35,943 nucleotides of DNA from Actinomycetes bacterium (GTDB lineage Bacteria > Actinomycetota > Acidimicrobiia > Acidimicrobiales > Acidimicrobilacustridaceae): positions 1 through 35,943 of the forward strand of contig JAKOVR010000133.1 in assembly GCA_029782025.1 (NCBI GenBank), written 5' to 3'. Both the position numbers and the translations under genes were made by a program. The notes beneath the pieces were generated by a model. The model saw only the letters and a list, made by a program, of their open reading frames with translations. It was not told where the DNA came from and did no database searches. The stretch's first letter is position 1. Every line of letters begins with the position of its first letter. Positions 1-7,796 of the stretch are shown here, piece by piece.

Positions 1-30
1 TGTTCGCGAACGCGAACAATTCGCACCCAC
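1..30. repeat. Family A palindrome, copy 1 (cut by window edge)
   Basis: This is the right part of a 42-bp inverted repeat whose other copies lie at 1755, 3164 and 22544. The visible part is the end of the left arm, loop GAAC and the full right arm gcgaacaattcgcacccac. The loop is the reverse complement of the GTTC loop of the copy at 22544. It sits just upstream of the P450 promoter; the first 12 bases lie outside the window. Confidence 0.85.
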
Positions 31-63
31 GGGGAACCTCGATGCCCGAGGGTTCCGGTCCCG

Positions 64-69
64 TACGAT
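64..69 (+). promoter_or_regulatory. -10 box of a leaderless P450 transcript
   Basis: TACGAT fits TAnnnT and ends 7 bases before the GTG start at 77. There is no purine-rich ribosome site before that start. The same box-to-start spacing (6-7 bases) recurs at six other genes in this window, so the transcript probably begins at or next to the start codon. No clear -35 box is visible. Confidence 0.5.
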
Positions 70-76
70 CGCTGCG

Positions 77-1414
77 GTGTCGCTTCCCGGACCCCGGTCC
101 CCACTCGCCCTGCTGCGATTCCTTCGCGACCTCGACGTCGACGCCCACGCCACCCTCGACCACCTGCACGCCCGCTACGGCGCCGTCGTCGGCGTCGGCC
201 GGTGGCCGCTCCAGGTGGTGCTCCTCCTCGGCCGGGACGGCAACGAGCTGGTGCTCTCCCGCCAACCTGACGCCTTCGAGTGGCGGCGAGCCATGCGTCC
301 GCTCATCCCCGTCGACGGCGACACCGCGCTCGTCGTGACCGACGGACCCGAGCACGACCGGCGACGCCGCCTCGTGCAGCCGGCCTTCCACAAGCGTCGC
401 ATCGACGGCTACCTCGACCTGATGACCGGTGAAGCCGATGCAGCGATCGACCAGCTCACCCCGGGGTCGGTGGCCGACATCCACGCCGTGTTCCGCGCCG
501 CCATCCGCCGCACGGTGGTGCTCGCCCTCTTCGGCACCCACCTGCAGGGTCGCGCCGACGAGATCGGCGACCTCCTCCAACCGGCCTTCGACTTCCTCAA
601 CCTGCCCCCGCTCCGCCAGCAGCTGAAGCTGCCCTTCCCCGGCACCGCCTACCGAGCGGCGCGGCAGGCCCGCCGAGCCGTGGACCGTGTCGTCGACGAG
701 GAGGTCGCCCGTCGGGCCGCCGAGCGCTCCGAGGGCGGCGACGACGTGCTGGCCATGCTCCTCGCCCCCGGAGACGGCGACGACGGCCGCCTCGGCCCCC
801 AGGAGATCCGCGACCAGGTCGTGAGCCTGATCGCCGCCGGGTACGACACCACGAGCGCGGCCATGGCGTGGACGGTGCACCGGGCCGCCCGCACCCCGGG
901 CGTGTGGGACCGCCTACGCGCCGAGCTCGCCGCCGAGGTGGGCGACCGTCCCTTGGCGGTCGAGGACGTCCGCCGCCTACCCTACCTCGCCGGCGTGGTG
1001 CAGGAATCGCTGCGCCTCGACCCACCCGGGGTGGTGGCGCCGCGGTCGACGGTGCGGCCCGTCGAGGTCGACGGCCACCGCATCGGTCGCCGCACCCTCG
1101 TCTTCTACAGCGCCTACGCCACCGGTCGGGACCCGGCGTGCTGGCCCGACCCCGACGTCTTCAAGCCCGAACGCTGGGACACCGCCGCACCTGGCTACGA
1201 GGCGCCGCCCCGCCACGCGTTCGTCCCTTTCGGCGGCGGCGCCCGGCGGTGTCTCGGCTTCGCCTTCGCCACCCTGGAGCTCCAGGCCATGCTGGCCCGC
1301 CTCGTGCAACGCGTCGACCTCGAGCTGGTCGACCCCACGCCACCCCAGCCTCGCGGCATCGCCACCTCGGCTCCGTCCGGCGGCGTGCCCGTCCGCGTGC
1401 TCGACCGACGCTGA
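77..1414 (+). CDS. Cytochrome P450
   Basis: Heme-thiolate monooxygenase of 445 residues, soluble, with no membrane anchor. The I-helix oxygen-binding motif AGYDTTS is at residues 254-260, the K-helix ExxR is E310-R313, PERW follows, and the heme loop FGGGARRCLG has the axial cysteine at C392. All features needed for activity are present. The substrate cannot be told from sequence. No ferredoxin or ferredoxin reductase lies next to it, so redox partners must come from elsewhere. The GTG start at 77 is preferred because a TAnnnT box ends 7 bases before it. A family A palindrome lies upstream, and a convergent frameshifted gene begins 16 bases after its stop. Confidence 0.93.
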   Translation: MSLPGPRSPLALLRFLRDLDVDAHATLDHLHARYGAVVGVGRWPLQVVLLLGRDGNELVLSRQPDAFEWRRAMRPLIPVDGDTALVVTDGPEHDRRRRLVQPAFHKRRIDGYLDLMTGEADAAIDQLTPGSVADIHAVFRAAIRRTVVLALFGTHLQGRADEIGDLLQPAFDFLNLPPLRQQLKLPFPGTAYRAARQARRAVDRVVDEEVARRAAERSEGGDDVLAMLLAPGDGDDGRLGPQEIRDQVVSLIAAGYDTTSAAMAWTVHRAARTPGVWDRLRAELAAEVGDRPLAVEDVRRLPYLAGVVQESLRLDPPGVVAPRSTVRPVEVDGHRIGRRTLVFYSAYATGRDPACWPDPDVFKPERWDTAAPGYEAPPRHAFVPFGGGARRCLGFAFATLELQAMLARLVQRVDLELVDPTPPQPRGIATSAPSGGVPVRVLDRR

Positions 1415-1430
1415 CTCCGCCTGTTCCCGA

Positions 1431-1711
1431 TCAGCGGCGAGAACGGCGGCGGCGACGGCCCTCACGGCCGCCGGTGTAGGACCCGAGGTCGAAGAGGAAG
1501 CCGAGGATCACCAGGAAGATCCCGAGCCCGCTGACGTTCTTCCCGGGCGAGAAGGCCAGGGCGTAGAAGAGCGTGGTGAAGGGCAACAGGAAGACCCCAA
1601 CGCCCCGATCAGGAACGAGTCGAACGCCAGCTTGAGCCGGTCGGTGAACGCCCACAGCAGGAACAGGGCGAACCGGGGCACGGCCAAGCCGATGAGCGCG
1701 ATCAGACACAT
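1431..1711 (-). pseudogene. Small two-helix membrane protein gene with a single-base frameshift
   Basis: The N-terminal half (MCLIALIGLAVPRFALFLLW and on to LIGALG) reads in one frame, and the C-terminal half (VFLLPFTTLFYALAF to DLGSYTGG plus a basic tail) reads in the next. Adding one base in the C-run at 1595-1598 joins them into a protein of about 93 residues. It resembles a common actinobacterial small membrane protein with the order MCLxALI, PRxxLxLLWxF, FLPxTTLAYA and DLGS. Two hydrophobic stretches are likely transmembrane. The break is either a real loss of function or a homopolymer sequencing error. It is convergent with the P450 gene, and a family A palindrome lies upstream of its start. 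Confidence 0.7.
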
Positions 1712-1754
1712 GGGTGCGAGGGTACCGGGCGCTCGGATCCACCGCCCCGCGTCC

Positions 1755-1796
1755 GTGGGTGCGAAATGTTCGCGAATGCGAACAAATCGCACCCAC
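1755..1796. repeat. Family A palindrome, copy 2
   Basis: This 42-bp element has 19-base arms and the loop GAAT. The arms differ from the consensus (gcgaaatg on the left, aacaaatcgc on the right), giving two mismatched pairs. The loop is the reverse complement of the ATTC loop at 3164, so the two copies bracketing the HNH gene face opposite ways. It lies between divergent genes, so it is not placed as a terminator. An ATG inside it (1766) is in frame with the HNH gene but is unlikely to be its start. Confidence 0.85.
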
Positions 1797-1821
1797 AGGA
1801 GCCGTTCTACGGATTCGAGAG

Positions 1822-1835
1822 CGAATATTTGTTCG
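1822..1835. promoter_or_regulatory. LexA-like SOS box upstream of the HNH gene
   Basis: CGAATATTTGTTCG matches the Gram-positive/actinobacterial LexA pattern CGAAC-N4-GTTCG with one change (T for C in the left half). It lies about 40 bases before the HNH start. LexA control of 13E12-family genes has been described in mycobacteria, which makes the match more credible. It is still a single one-mismatch site. Confidence 0.45.
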
Positions 1836-1863
1836 TACCCGCTTTCCTGTCACAGGGGGTTCG

Positions 1864-1869
1864 TATCCT
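1864..1869 (+). promoter_or_regulatory. -10 box of a leaderless HNH transcript
   Basis: TATCCT ends 7 bases before the ATG at 1877. No suitable ribosome site sits directly before that ATG; the AGGGGG at about 1853-1858 is too far away. This supports 1877 rather than the upstream in-frame ATG at 1766. Confidence 0.5.
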
Positions 1870-1876
1870 GTCGGGT

Positions 1877-3133
1877 ATGGACGATCTGGTGGATCTACTC
1901 GAGCGGTGCCGCAAAGCCGCCGGTGCCGAACCCGGCCTGTGCACCGACGCCGAACTGCAGCGCCTCGCCGTCGGCTACGAGCACGCCACCGCCGCGATCG
2001 CCGCCGCCCAAGCCAGCGTCCTGGCCGAGCTCGAGCTTCGGGGCACCACCGAGATCGAACACGCCCTGCCCACGGGCACCTGGCTGGCGAGGGAAGCCCA
2101 CCTCCCGCCCAAGGTCGCCCGCGGGAAGGTCCGCACCGCGGTCAAGCTCCGCCGGTGCCTCCCCGGCGTCGCCGACGCCATGATCGACGGCCGGATCAGC
2201 GACCACCACGCTGCGGTCCTGGCCATCGCCGCCAACCCCCGGATCGCGGAGGACTTCGCTGAGATCGTCCCCCAGCTCGTCGACGCCGCGGAAGGCACGG
2301 TGTTCGACGTGTGGCGCCGCGACGTCCACGGCGCCGCCGACCTGCTCGATCAGGACGGCGGCCACGACCCGGTCCGCGACAGCGACCGGAACCGGCTCAC
2401 CGTCGATCCGCTCCTCGACGGGGTCGTCCAGATCCACGGCACCCTCACCGGCGACCACGCTGTCACCCTCACCACCCTCCTCAACGACCGCGCCGACACC
2501 CTCTTCCACACCTACGCCCGCGACAACGCCGAATTCTCCGACCTCCCCATCCCCAGCCGCTCGGTGATCATGGCCGAAGCCCTCATCGACCTGATCCGCC
2601 ACGGCGCCGCCCACACCCCCAGCGACGGCCACCACAACGAACAACCCCGCAGCGAAGCCATCCTCCTCATCCACGACACCGACCTGAGCGTCACCACCCT
2701 CGACCGCGCATTGGTCGACGACCGCTCCGCCTCCCTGCTGGCCTGCGACGCCGCCTGGGCCCGCGTCACCCTCAACAAGAATGGTGTGCCCCTCGCCTAC
2801 GGCCGCAGCCGCCGCTACGCCACCCGAACCCTCCGCATCGCCCTCGCCATCCGCGACGGCGGCTGCATCTTCCCCGGCTGCACCGCCCCACCCTCATGGT
2901 GCGATGCGCATCACATCGAACACTGGGAACACGGCGGATGCACCGACGAGAACAACATGGCGCTGCTCTGCCGGCACCACCACCGCCGCGTAGCCCACGC
3001 CCCCGGCTGGACCCTCACCCCCACCGGAAACGGCCGCTTCATCTTCACCAGCCCCACCGGCACCCAACGCCACTCCCAACACCACGGCCCCCACCCACCA
3101 CCCGGCACCCCAGCCGGCCCCCCACCACCCTGA
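1877..3133 (+). CDS. DUF222/HNH endonuclease-domain protein (13E12 repeat family)
   Basis: Protein of 418 residues with an N-terminal DUF222 helical region and a C-terminal HNH nuclease domain. The domain includes zinc-type cysteines in CIFPGC, the catalytic pair H345-H346 in DAHHIEHW, N359-N360 and H367-H369 in CRHHHRR. The last 30 residues are rich in proline and histidine. Proteins of this family are common in actinobacteria, often in many copies, and their role is not settled. The start at 1877 follows a TAnnnT box by 7 bases; reading on from 1766 would translate the palindrome. A LexA-like box is upstream. Palindrome copies stand 81 bases before its start and 31 bases after its stop. Confidence 0.9.
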   Translation: MDDLVDLLERCRKAAGAEPGLCTDAELQRLAVGYEHATAAIAAAQASVLAELELRGTTEIEHALPTGTWLAREAHLPPKVARGKVRTAVKLRRCLPGVADAMIDGRISDHHAAVLAIAANPRIAEDFAEIVPQLVDAAEGTVFDVWRRDVHGAADLLDQDGGHDPVRDSDRNRLTVDPLLDGVVQIHGTLTGDHAVTLTTLLNDRADTLFHTYARDNAEFSDLPIPSRSVIMAEALIDLIRHGAAHTPSDGHHNEQPRSEAILLIHDTDLSVTTLDRALVDDRSASLLACDAAWARVTLNKNGVPLAYGRSRRYATRTLRIALAIRDGGCIFPGCTAPPSWCDAHHIEHWEHGGCTDENNMALLCRHHHRRVAHAPGWTLTPTGNGRFIFTSPTGTQRHSQHHGPHPPPGTPAGPPPP

Positions 3134-3163
3134 CCCCCTGAGGCCCGACGCCGCCCGGACCCC

Positions 3164-3205
3164 GTGGGTGCGAATTGTTCGCATTCGCGAACAATTCGCA
3201 CCCAC
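3164..3205. repeat. Family A palindrome, copy 3
   Basis: Perfect 19-base arms (gtgggtgcgaattgttcgc and its complement) enclose the loop ATTC. The flanking cc and gg extend the stem to 21 pairs. It lies 30 bases after the HNH stop and could act as a terminator, although no T-tract follows. Its orientation is opposite to the copy at 1755. Confidence 0.9.
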
Positions 3206-3338
3206 GGAAGGGACGCAACGTCGCGGCATTCGGCGCGCACGCACGCTGTGTCACCGGGGGCACAGAGCGATCGGGCGTCCGTCCGTACCGTCGACAGCAG
3301 TGCCGGATCGACCGGCCGATCGACCAAGGGGACCACCG

Positions 3339-4886
3339 ATGACCGCTCGCCGGACCGCCACCACCGCCCTCCTCGCCCTCGGGATCGCCGCCGGGGCCAC
3401 CGCCGCCGTGGTCGCCCACCCGGCCTCCACCGGTGCGGCCGACGCCGCCGGGGCGACGACCGCCATGGCCGACAGCGACATGGACCACGGGATCTTCGTC
3501 GACCCGGCCCTCGACCCCACCGCCGGCTCGGCCGCCACCACCCGCAGCAAGACGGCGGCCGCCCCCCGCTCCACGACCGACGTCGGCTACCACCGCTTCA
3601 GCGGCTACGCCGGCGCCACCGGCAACAACGGCAAGCTCGTCCTCCAGCTCATCGAGTCGCCCGGGGTCGAGAGCTTCCGTGACGCCGCCCGCACCGTGGC
3701 GGCCGAGCTGACCGCCGTCACCGGGCTGCAGGTCACGGTGGCCAGCGGCACCACCACCAGCACGGCGCCGGTCGCCGGGGTCGACAAGATCCGGGTCGCC
3801 AGCAACCACTACGGCCAGCCGATGTGCGGGTCGTGGGGGTGCGGCGGGCCGACCACCTTCCAGCAGATCGACGGCGGCTGGTACATCACCGGCGGCCGGG
3901 TCACCGTCGCCCCGTCCACGGTGAGGATCACCGCCACCGAGAAGGTGGAGCTCCTGGCCCACGAGATCGGCCACACCCTCGGCCTCGACCACTACAACGG
4001 CACCTTCCAGGGCCACTACCAGCGCATGAACGGCTACGTGGACAAGGAGCCGGGGCTGCACTACCAGGCGGGCGACAAGGCCGGGCTCAAGGCCGTGACC
4101 CCGCTCGTGCGGCGGCCGGCGCCGTTCGGCCTGCGCACCCACGACCTCACCGGCGACCGGCGGGGCGACCTCGTCGGCCTCACCGCCGACGGCACCGTCC
4201 GCCTCTACCGGGCCCAGTCCACCGGCACCTTCTCGGCGCCCACCGTCGTGACCACGGACGTCCCCGCCACCATCGACCAGCTCGACGTGAGCGGCGACCT
4301 CACCGGCGACGACCGCACCGACCTGATCGTCCGGGCCGGCGGCAAGCTCTACGTCCTTGGCATGGACCTGGGCGGCAACGTCACCCGCCGCATCCAGGTC
4401 GGCACCTCCGACGGCTGGAACTACTTCACCACCATCCTCGCCCCCGGCGACATCGACGGCGACGGCAACAGCGACCTCCTCGGCCTCGCCGCCGACGGCA
4501 CCCTCTACCGCTACAGCGGCGACGGCGCCGGCGGCTTCGCCGAGGCGGCGGTGGTGGGCACCGGCTGGGACCGCTACGCCCGCATCGCTGCCGTCGGGGA
4601 CTTCGACGGCGATCGCCGCAACGACATCGTCGGCCGCACCGCCGACGGCCACCTGTGGCTCCGGTCGGGCAACGGCGCCGGCGGGTTCCGGGCCGAGCGG
4701 GAGATCGGCCACGGCTTCGGCCCCACTCTCGTCGGCATCGGCGACCTCACCGGCGACGGCAAGGCCGACCTCCTCCACGTGCGCAGCGACGGGGTGCTCT
4801 ACCGCATCGCCGGCACCGGCACGGGCGGGTTCACCGGGGCCAGCGTCCAGGTCGGCCACGGCTGGACCACCGTCACCGCCGAGTAG
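3339..4886 (+). CDS. Secreted metzincin-type zinc peptidase with FG-GAP/VCBS repeats
   Basis: Protein of 515 residues. Residues 1-30 form a signal peptide with a basic start (MTARR) followed by an alanine/glycine/leucine core. The zinc-binding motif HEIGHTLGLDH gives H208, E209, H212 and H218, and a methionine (M230) 12 residues later fits the Met-turn of metzincins. From about residue 265 there are five repeats of the type DxxGDxxxDLxGLxxDGxLY (DLTGDRRGDLVG, DIDGDGNSDLLG, DFDGDRRNDIVG and others), which are FG-GAP/VCBS beta-propeller blades with calcium-loop character. It probably acts outside the cell, the propeller binding a substrate or surface. The start at 3339 follows AAGGGGA at a suitable distance. 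It stands alone, facing the amidase gene. Confidence 0.88.
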   Translation: MTARRTATTALLALGIAAGATAAVVAHPASTGAADAAGATTAMADSDMDHGIFVDPALDPTAGSAATTRSKTAAAPRSTTDVGYHRFSGYAGATGNNGKLVLQLIESPGVESFRDAARTVAAELTAVTGLQVTVASGTTTSTAPVAGVDKIRVASNHYGQPMCGSWGCGGPTTFQQIDGGWYITGGRVTVAPSTVRITATEKVELLAHEIGHTLGLDHYNGTFQGHYQRMNGYVDKEPGLHYQAGDKAGLKAVTPLVRRPAPFGLRTHDLTGDRRGDLVGLTADGTVRLYRAQSTGTFSAPTVVTTDVPATIDQLDVSGDLTGDDRTDLIVRAGGKLYVLGMDLGGNVTRRIQVGTSDGWNYFTTILAPGDIDGDGNSDLLGLAADGTLYRYSGDGAGGFAEAAVVGTGWDRYARIAAVGDFDGDRRNDIVGRTADGHLWLRSGNGAGGFRAEREIGHGFGPTLVGIGDLTGDGKADLLHVRSDGVLYRIAGTGTGGFTGASVQVGHGWTTVTAE

Positions 4887-4966
4887 CACCGACCGGCGGG
4901 ACCGAGCGGCGGCACCGAGCGGCGGGACGCGACCGCCGCCCCCAGACCACGCCACGGAGGCCGGGC

Positions 4967-6439
4967 TCAGACGAGTCCGGCCAGCGCGCACCCGGCCGCC
5001 ACGAGCACGTCCTCCCGGCCCCACGGGGCCACGAGCTGCAGGCCCACGGGCAGCCCACCGACCGACCCGCAGGGGACCGACACGGCGGGGAACCCGAGGA
5101 AGCTCCAGGGGATGGCGTTGCGGGCCAGGAGCATCAGGTACTGGGCGAAGTCGTCGACCGGCGGCGCCACCACCGGCGACGTCGGCATGGCCAGCAGGTC
5201 GACGTGCTCGAACAGGCCGGCCAGGTCGGCCAGCAGCAAGCCCCGGGCCCGCTGGGCGTCGAGGTAGTCGACGGCCGGGAGCTCGGTGGCGAGGGCCAAC
5301 TGGTCGGCCACCTCCTCCCAGTACAGCGACCGGTCGAGGCCCAGCGACCGGTGGAAGGCGGCGGCCTCGCACCGGCTCACGTACAACCCGGCGGCGTTGG
5401 CCAGGTCGAGGTCGGCCAACGACGGCCGGTCGGTCTCGTCGGCCTTGGCCCCCGCCGCCACCAGCACGTCGACCGCGGCGTGCACGGCCGCGCGCACGCC
5501 GGGCTCGGCGTCGCTGAAGCCGGCCGTGGCCACGCCGATGCGCAGGCCGTCCACGCCGGCACCGGCGACGGCGACGGTCGAGGTGCCGGCCAGCACGTCG
5601 AGCACGAGGGCGGCGTCGGCCACGGTCGTCGCCATCGGGGCCACGTGGTCCATCGTCCACGACAGGCTCACCACCCCGGCGGTGGGCACCCGGCCGTAGG
5701 TGGGCTTGAAGCCGACCACGCCGCTCAGCGCCGCCGGCACCCGGATCGACGCGCGGGTGTCGGTGCCGAGCGAGGCCAGGCTCATGCCCGACGCCACCGC
5801 CACCGCCGACCCGCCGCTCGACCCGCCGGGGATGCGGCTGGGGTCACGGGGGTTGCGGCTCTGGGGCGAGGTCACGCCGAGGGCGAACTCGTGGGTGGAC
5901 ACCTTGCCCACGATCACCGCGCCGGCGGCCCGCAACCGGGCCACCCCGACGGCGTCGACGGCCGGGTGGTCCTCGTAGGCGGCCGACCCGGCCCGGGTGG
6001 GGAGGCCGGCCACGTCGATGACGTCCTTCACCGTGACCGGGATGCCGAGGAGCGCCAACCCGCCGGCCCCGCCGGCCGCCCGCCGGGCGTCGGCGGCGGC
6101 GGCGTCGGCCCGCACCTGGGCGGGGTCCCAGGCCACCACGCCGACGAGCTCGTCGTTGCGGGCCTCGACCGCGGCGATGGCGACCTCGGCCAGGGCCACG
6201 GCGGTGGTGGAACCGTCGGCCATGCCCCGCACGGCATCCCACAGCGGACCGGCCGGGGGGCCGGCGCCGTCAGCGAGCGCGACCAGCGACGGGCCGGCCA
6301 TCTCGCCATGGGCCACGCCGGGCGCCACGTAGTCGATGGCCGGCCGGGTGGCCGGCGGGGCGCCGTCCAGCGCGGCGGCCAGCACGCGGGCGGCGTCAGC
6401 GAAGGAGGCGGCAGCGATGCTGCCGCGCTGCACGCTCAC
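4967..6439 (-). CDS. Amidase-signature hydrolase
   Basis: Protein of 490 residues of the Ser-cisSer-Lys amidase family. The catalytic lysine is in VTVKDVIDV, the cis-serine in GGSSGGSAVA, and the nucleophile serine in GTDTRASIRVPAAL. The usual GG before that serine is replaced by RA. It lacks the C-terminal domain of full-length allophanate hydrolases (AtzF), so an AtzE- or HpxY-like role on a carboxylated urea or amide is possible, as are other amides. The GTG start at 6439 overlaps the stop of the upstream hydrolase (GTGA), which implies coupling. It is the last gene of the transporter/hydrolase operon and probably completes release of ammonia from the imported compound. The exact substrate is unknown. 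Confidence 0.85.
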   Translation of the reverse strand: MSVQRGSIAAASFADAARVLAAALDGAPPATRPAIDYVAPGVAHGEMAGPSLVALADGAGPPAGPLWDAVRGMADGSTTAVALAEVAIAAVEARNDELVGVVAWDPAQVRADAAAADARRAAGGAGGLALLGIPVTVKDVIDVAGLPTRAGSAAYEDHPAVDAVGVARLRAAGAVIVGKVSTHEFALGVTSPQSRNPRDPSRIPGGSSGGSAVAVASGMSLASLGTDTRASIRVPAALSGVVGFKPTYGRVPTAGVVSLSWTMDHVAPMATTVADAALVLDVLAGTSTVAVAGAGVDGLRIGVATAGFSDAEPGVRAAVHAAVDVLVAAGAKADETDRPSLADLDLANAAGLYVSRCEAAAFHRSLGLDRSLYWEEVADQLALATELPAVDYLDAQRARGLLLADLAGLFEHVDLLAMPTSPVVAPPVDDFAQYLMLLARNAIPWSFLGFPAVSVPCGSVGGLPVGLQLVAPWGREDVLVAAGCALAGLV

Positions 6440-7122
6440 GCGCCCAACGTCTCGAGCAGCGCCGAGGACGGCGCCACGGCACCGAACACCCCGCCCTGCA
6501 TCGTGACCATCTTGAGGGCGGCGAGGTAGTTGCCGTAGTCGGTCGCGCCGGTGCAGTCGCTGAGCAGGAGGCACTCGTAGCCGCGGTCGTTGGCGTCGCG
6601 CATGGTGGTGTGGACGCAGACGTCGGTGGTGATGCCGGTGAAGATCAGGTGGGTGATCCCGGCGCGGCGCAGCAGCAGGTCGAAGTCGGTGGCGTAGAAG
6701 GAGCCCTTGCCCGGCTTGTCGATGATGGGCTCGCCGTCGATCGGCGCGACCTCGGGCACGATCTCCCAGCCCGGCTCGCCCCGCACCAGGATGCGCCCGC
6801 ACGGCCCGGCGTCGCCGATGCCGGCGTTGATGCGCTTCGACCGCCACAGCTTGTTGGGTGGGCAGTCGGACAGGTCGGGGCGGTGGCCCTCGCGGGTGTG
6901 GATCACGTGGAAGCCGCGTTGGCGCACGGCGGCCAGCACCTTGGCCGTGGGCTCGAGCCCGGCCCGGGTCAGGTTGAGGTCGTAGCCCATGGCGTCGACG
7001 TACCCGCCCGGTCCGCAGAAGTCGACCTGCCAGTCGATGCAGATGAGCGCAGTGGACTCGGGGGCGAACGACCCGTCGTAGGGCCAGGGGTAGGGGTCGG
7101 CGTCGACCGTACCGAACGGCAT
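6436..7122 (-). CDS. Isochorismatase-like cysteine hydrolase, biuret-hydrolase type
   Basis: Protein of 228 residues with the full catalytic triad: D30 in CIDWQVDF, K136 in DKPGKGSF and C169 in TTDVCVHTT. The intervals (106 and 33 residues) equal those of Asp36/Lys142/Cys175 that I recall for Rhizobium biuret hydrolase BiuH. The N-terminal DPYPWPYDG is also typical of the biuret/triuret/ureidoacrylate hydrolase branch. It should cleave an amide or ureide C-N bond in the cytoplasm and release ammonia. The ATG at 7122 overlaps the previous stop (TGATG) and is preceded by GGAGG five bases away. The next gene, an amidase, could process the product. Substrate assignment to biuret itself is inference; triuret or a ureido acid would fit too. 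Confidence 0.87.
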   Translation of the reverse strand: MPFGTVDADPYPWPYDGSFAPESTALICIDWQVDFCGPGGYVDAMGYDLNLTRAGLEPTAKVLAAVRQRGFHVIHTREGHRPDLSDCPPNKLWRSKRINAGIGDAGPCGRILVRGEPGWEIVPEVAPIDGEPIIDKPGKGSFYATDFDLLLRRAGITHLIFTGITTDVCVHTTMRDANDRGYECLLLSDCTGATDYGNYLAALKMVTMQGGVFGAVAPSSALLETLGA

Positions 7123-7784
7123 CAGGCCTCCAAGGGGGAGAGGGGTGAGAGGGCGGAGTGGGGGGCGGCCGCCGGAGCGGCGGTGAGGGCGGCCAGCAGC
7201 GCGCTCGACGGGGCGATGGCGCCGAAGATGCCGCCGGACATGGTCACGCTGGCCAAGGCGCGGGGGCCGGTGTCGAGGTCGAGGGGGGCGCAGGCGTCGG
7301 TGAGGACGAGGCACTCGTAGCCGCGGTCGTTGGCCGCCCGCAGCGTGGAGTCGACCGTGGCCTCGGCCCCGAAGCCGCCGAACACGAGGTGATCGCGGCC
7401 GGTGAGCCGCAGGAGCTCGTCGAGCCGGGACCCGTGGAAGCCGTTGAGGCCGGCGGCGTCGACCACTTCGGTGGGCTCACCCAGCTCGTCGGCCACCAGG
7501 GTGGCCCCGGCGCCGCACCCCTCGGTGAGCAGCGACGGGCGCCGCCCGCGGGCGGGAGCGCAGTGGCGCAACGCCACCACGGTCCCGCCCGCGGCCCGCA
7601 GCGCATCCGCGACCTGGGCGAGGACGGACCGCACCTCGTCGATGCGGTGGGAACGGTCCCGCCACACCCGGTGCGCACCGCAGACCACCAGCGCCGTGCG
7701 CTCCCCCGCCACCGGCCCATCGAAGGGCCAGGGGTAGGGGTCGGCATCGAACGGACCGATCATCGTGGTGCGCACCGGGGACAC
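7122..7784 (-). CDS. Isochorismatase-fold paralogue lacking the whole catalytic triad
   Basis: Protein of 220 residues, clearly a paralogue of the next gene. Both share DADPYPWP near the start, NDRGYECL in the core, and GGIFGAIAPSSALL (GGVFGAVAPSSALL in the partner) near the end. Aligned on these blocks, the catalytic Asp is G36, the Lys is A110 and the Cys is T143, so no active-site residue remains. The middle segment is also about 30 residues shorter. It is intact and translationally coupled to the active paralogue, so it looks retained rather than decaying. A regulatory or structural partner subunit is the simplest idea. The GTG start at 7784 follows a GAGGCGG; an ATG at 7763 is the alternative. 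Confidence 0.82.
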   Translation of the reverse strand: MSPVRTTMIGPFDADPYPWPFDGPVAGERTALVVCGAHRVWRDRSHRIDEVRSVLAQVADALRAAGGTVVALRHCAPARGRRPSLLTEGCGAGATLVADELGEPTEVVDAAGLNGFHGSRLDELLRLTGRDHLVFGGFGAEATVDSTLRAANDRGYECLVLTDACAPLDLDTGPRALASVTMSGGIFGAIAPSSALLAALTAAPAAAPHSALSPLSPLEA

Positions 7785-7796
7785 GGGACCGCCGCC

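Noticed and set aside
1755..1796. Family A palindrome as a set of LexA boxes
   Set aside because: The nested CGAA/TTCG halves are three bases apart, not the spacing of an SOS box.
1766..1876. Upstream ATG extending the HNH protein by 37 residues
   Set aside because: The extension is a translation of the family A palindrome and promoter; the TAnnnT box and family length favour 1877.
3045..6529. Very long overlapping reading frames on both strands (871 and 901 residues)
   Set aside because: They are Arg/Pro/Gly-rich mirror frames of the peptidase and amidase genes, expected in DNA this rich in GC, and have no domain pattern.
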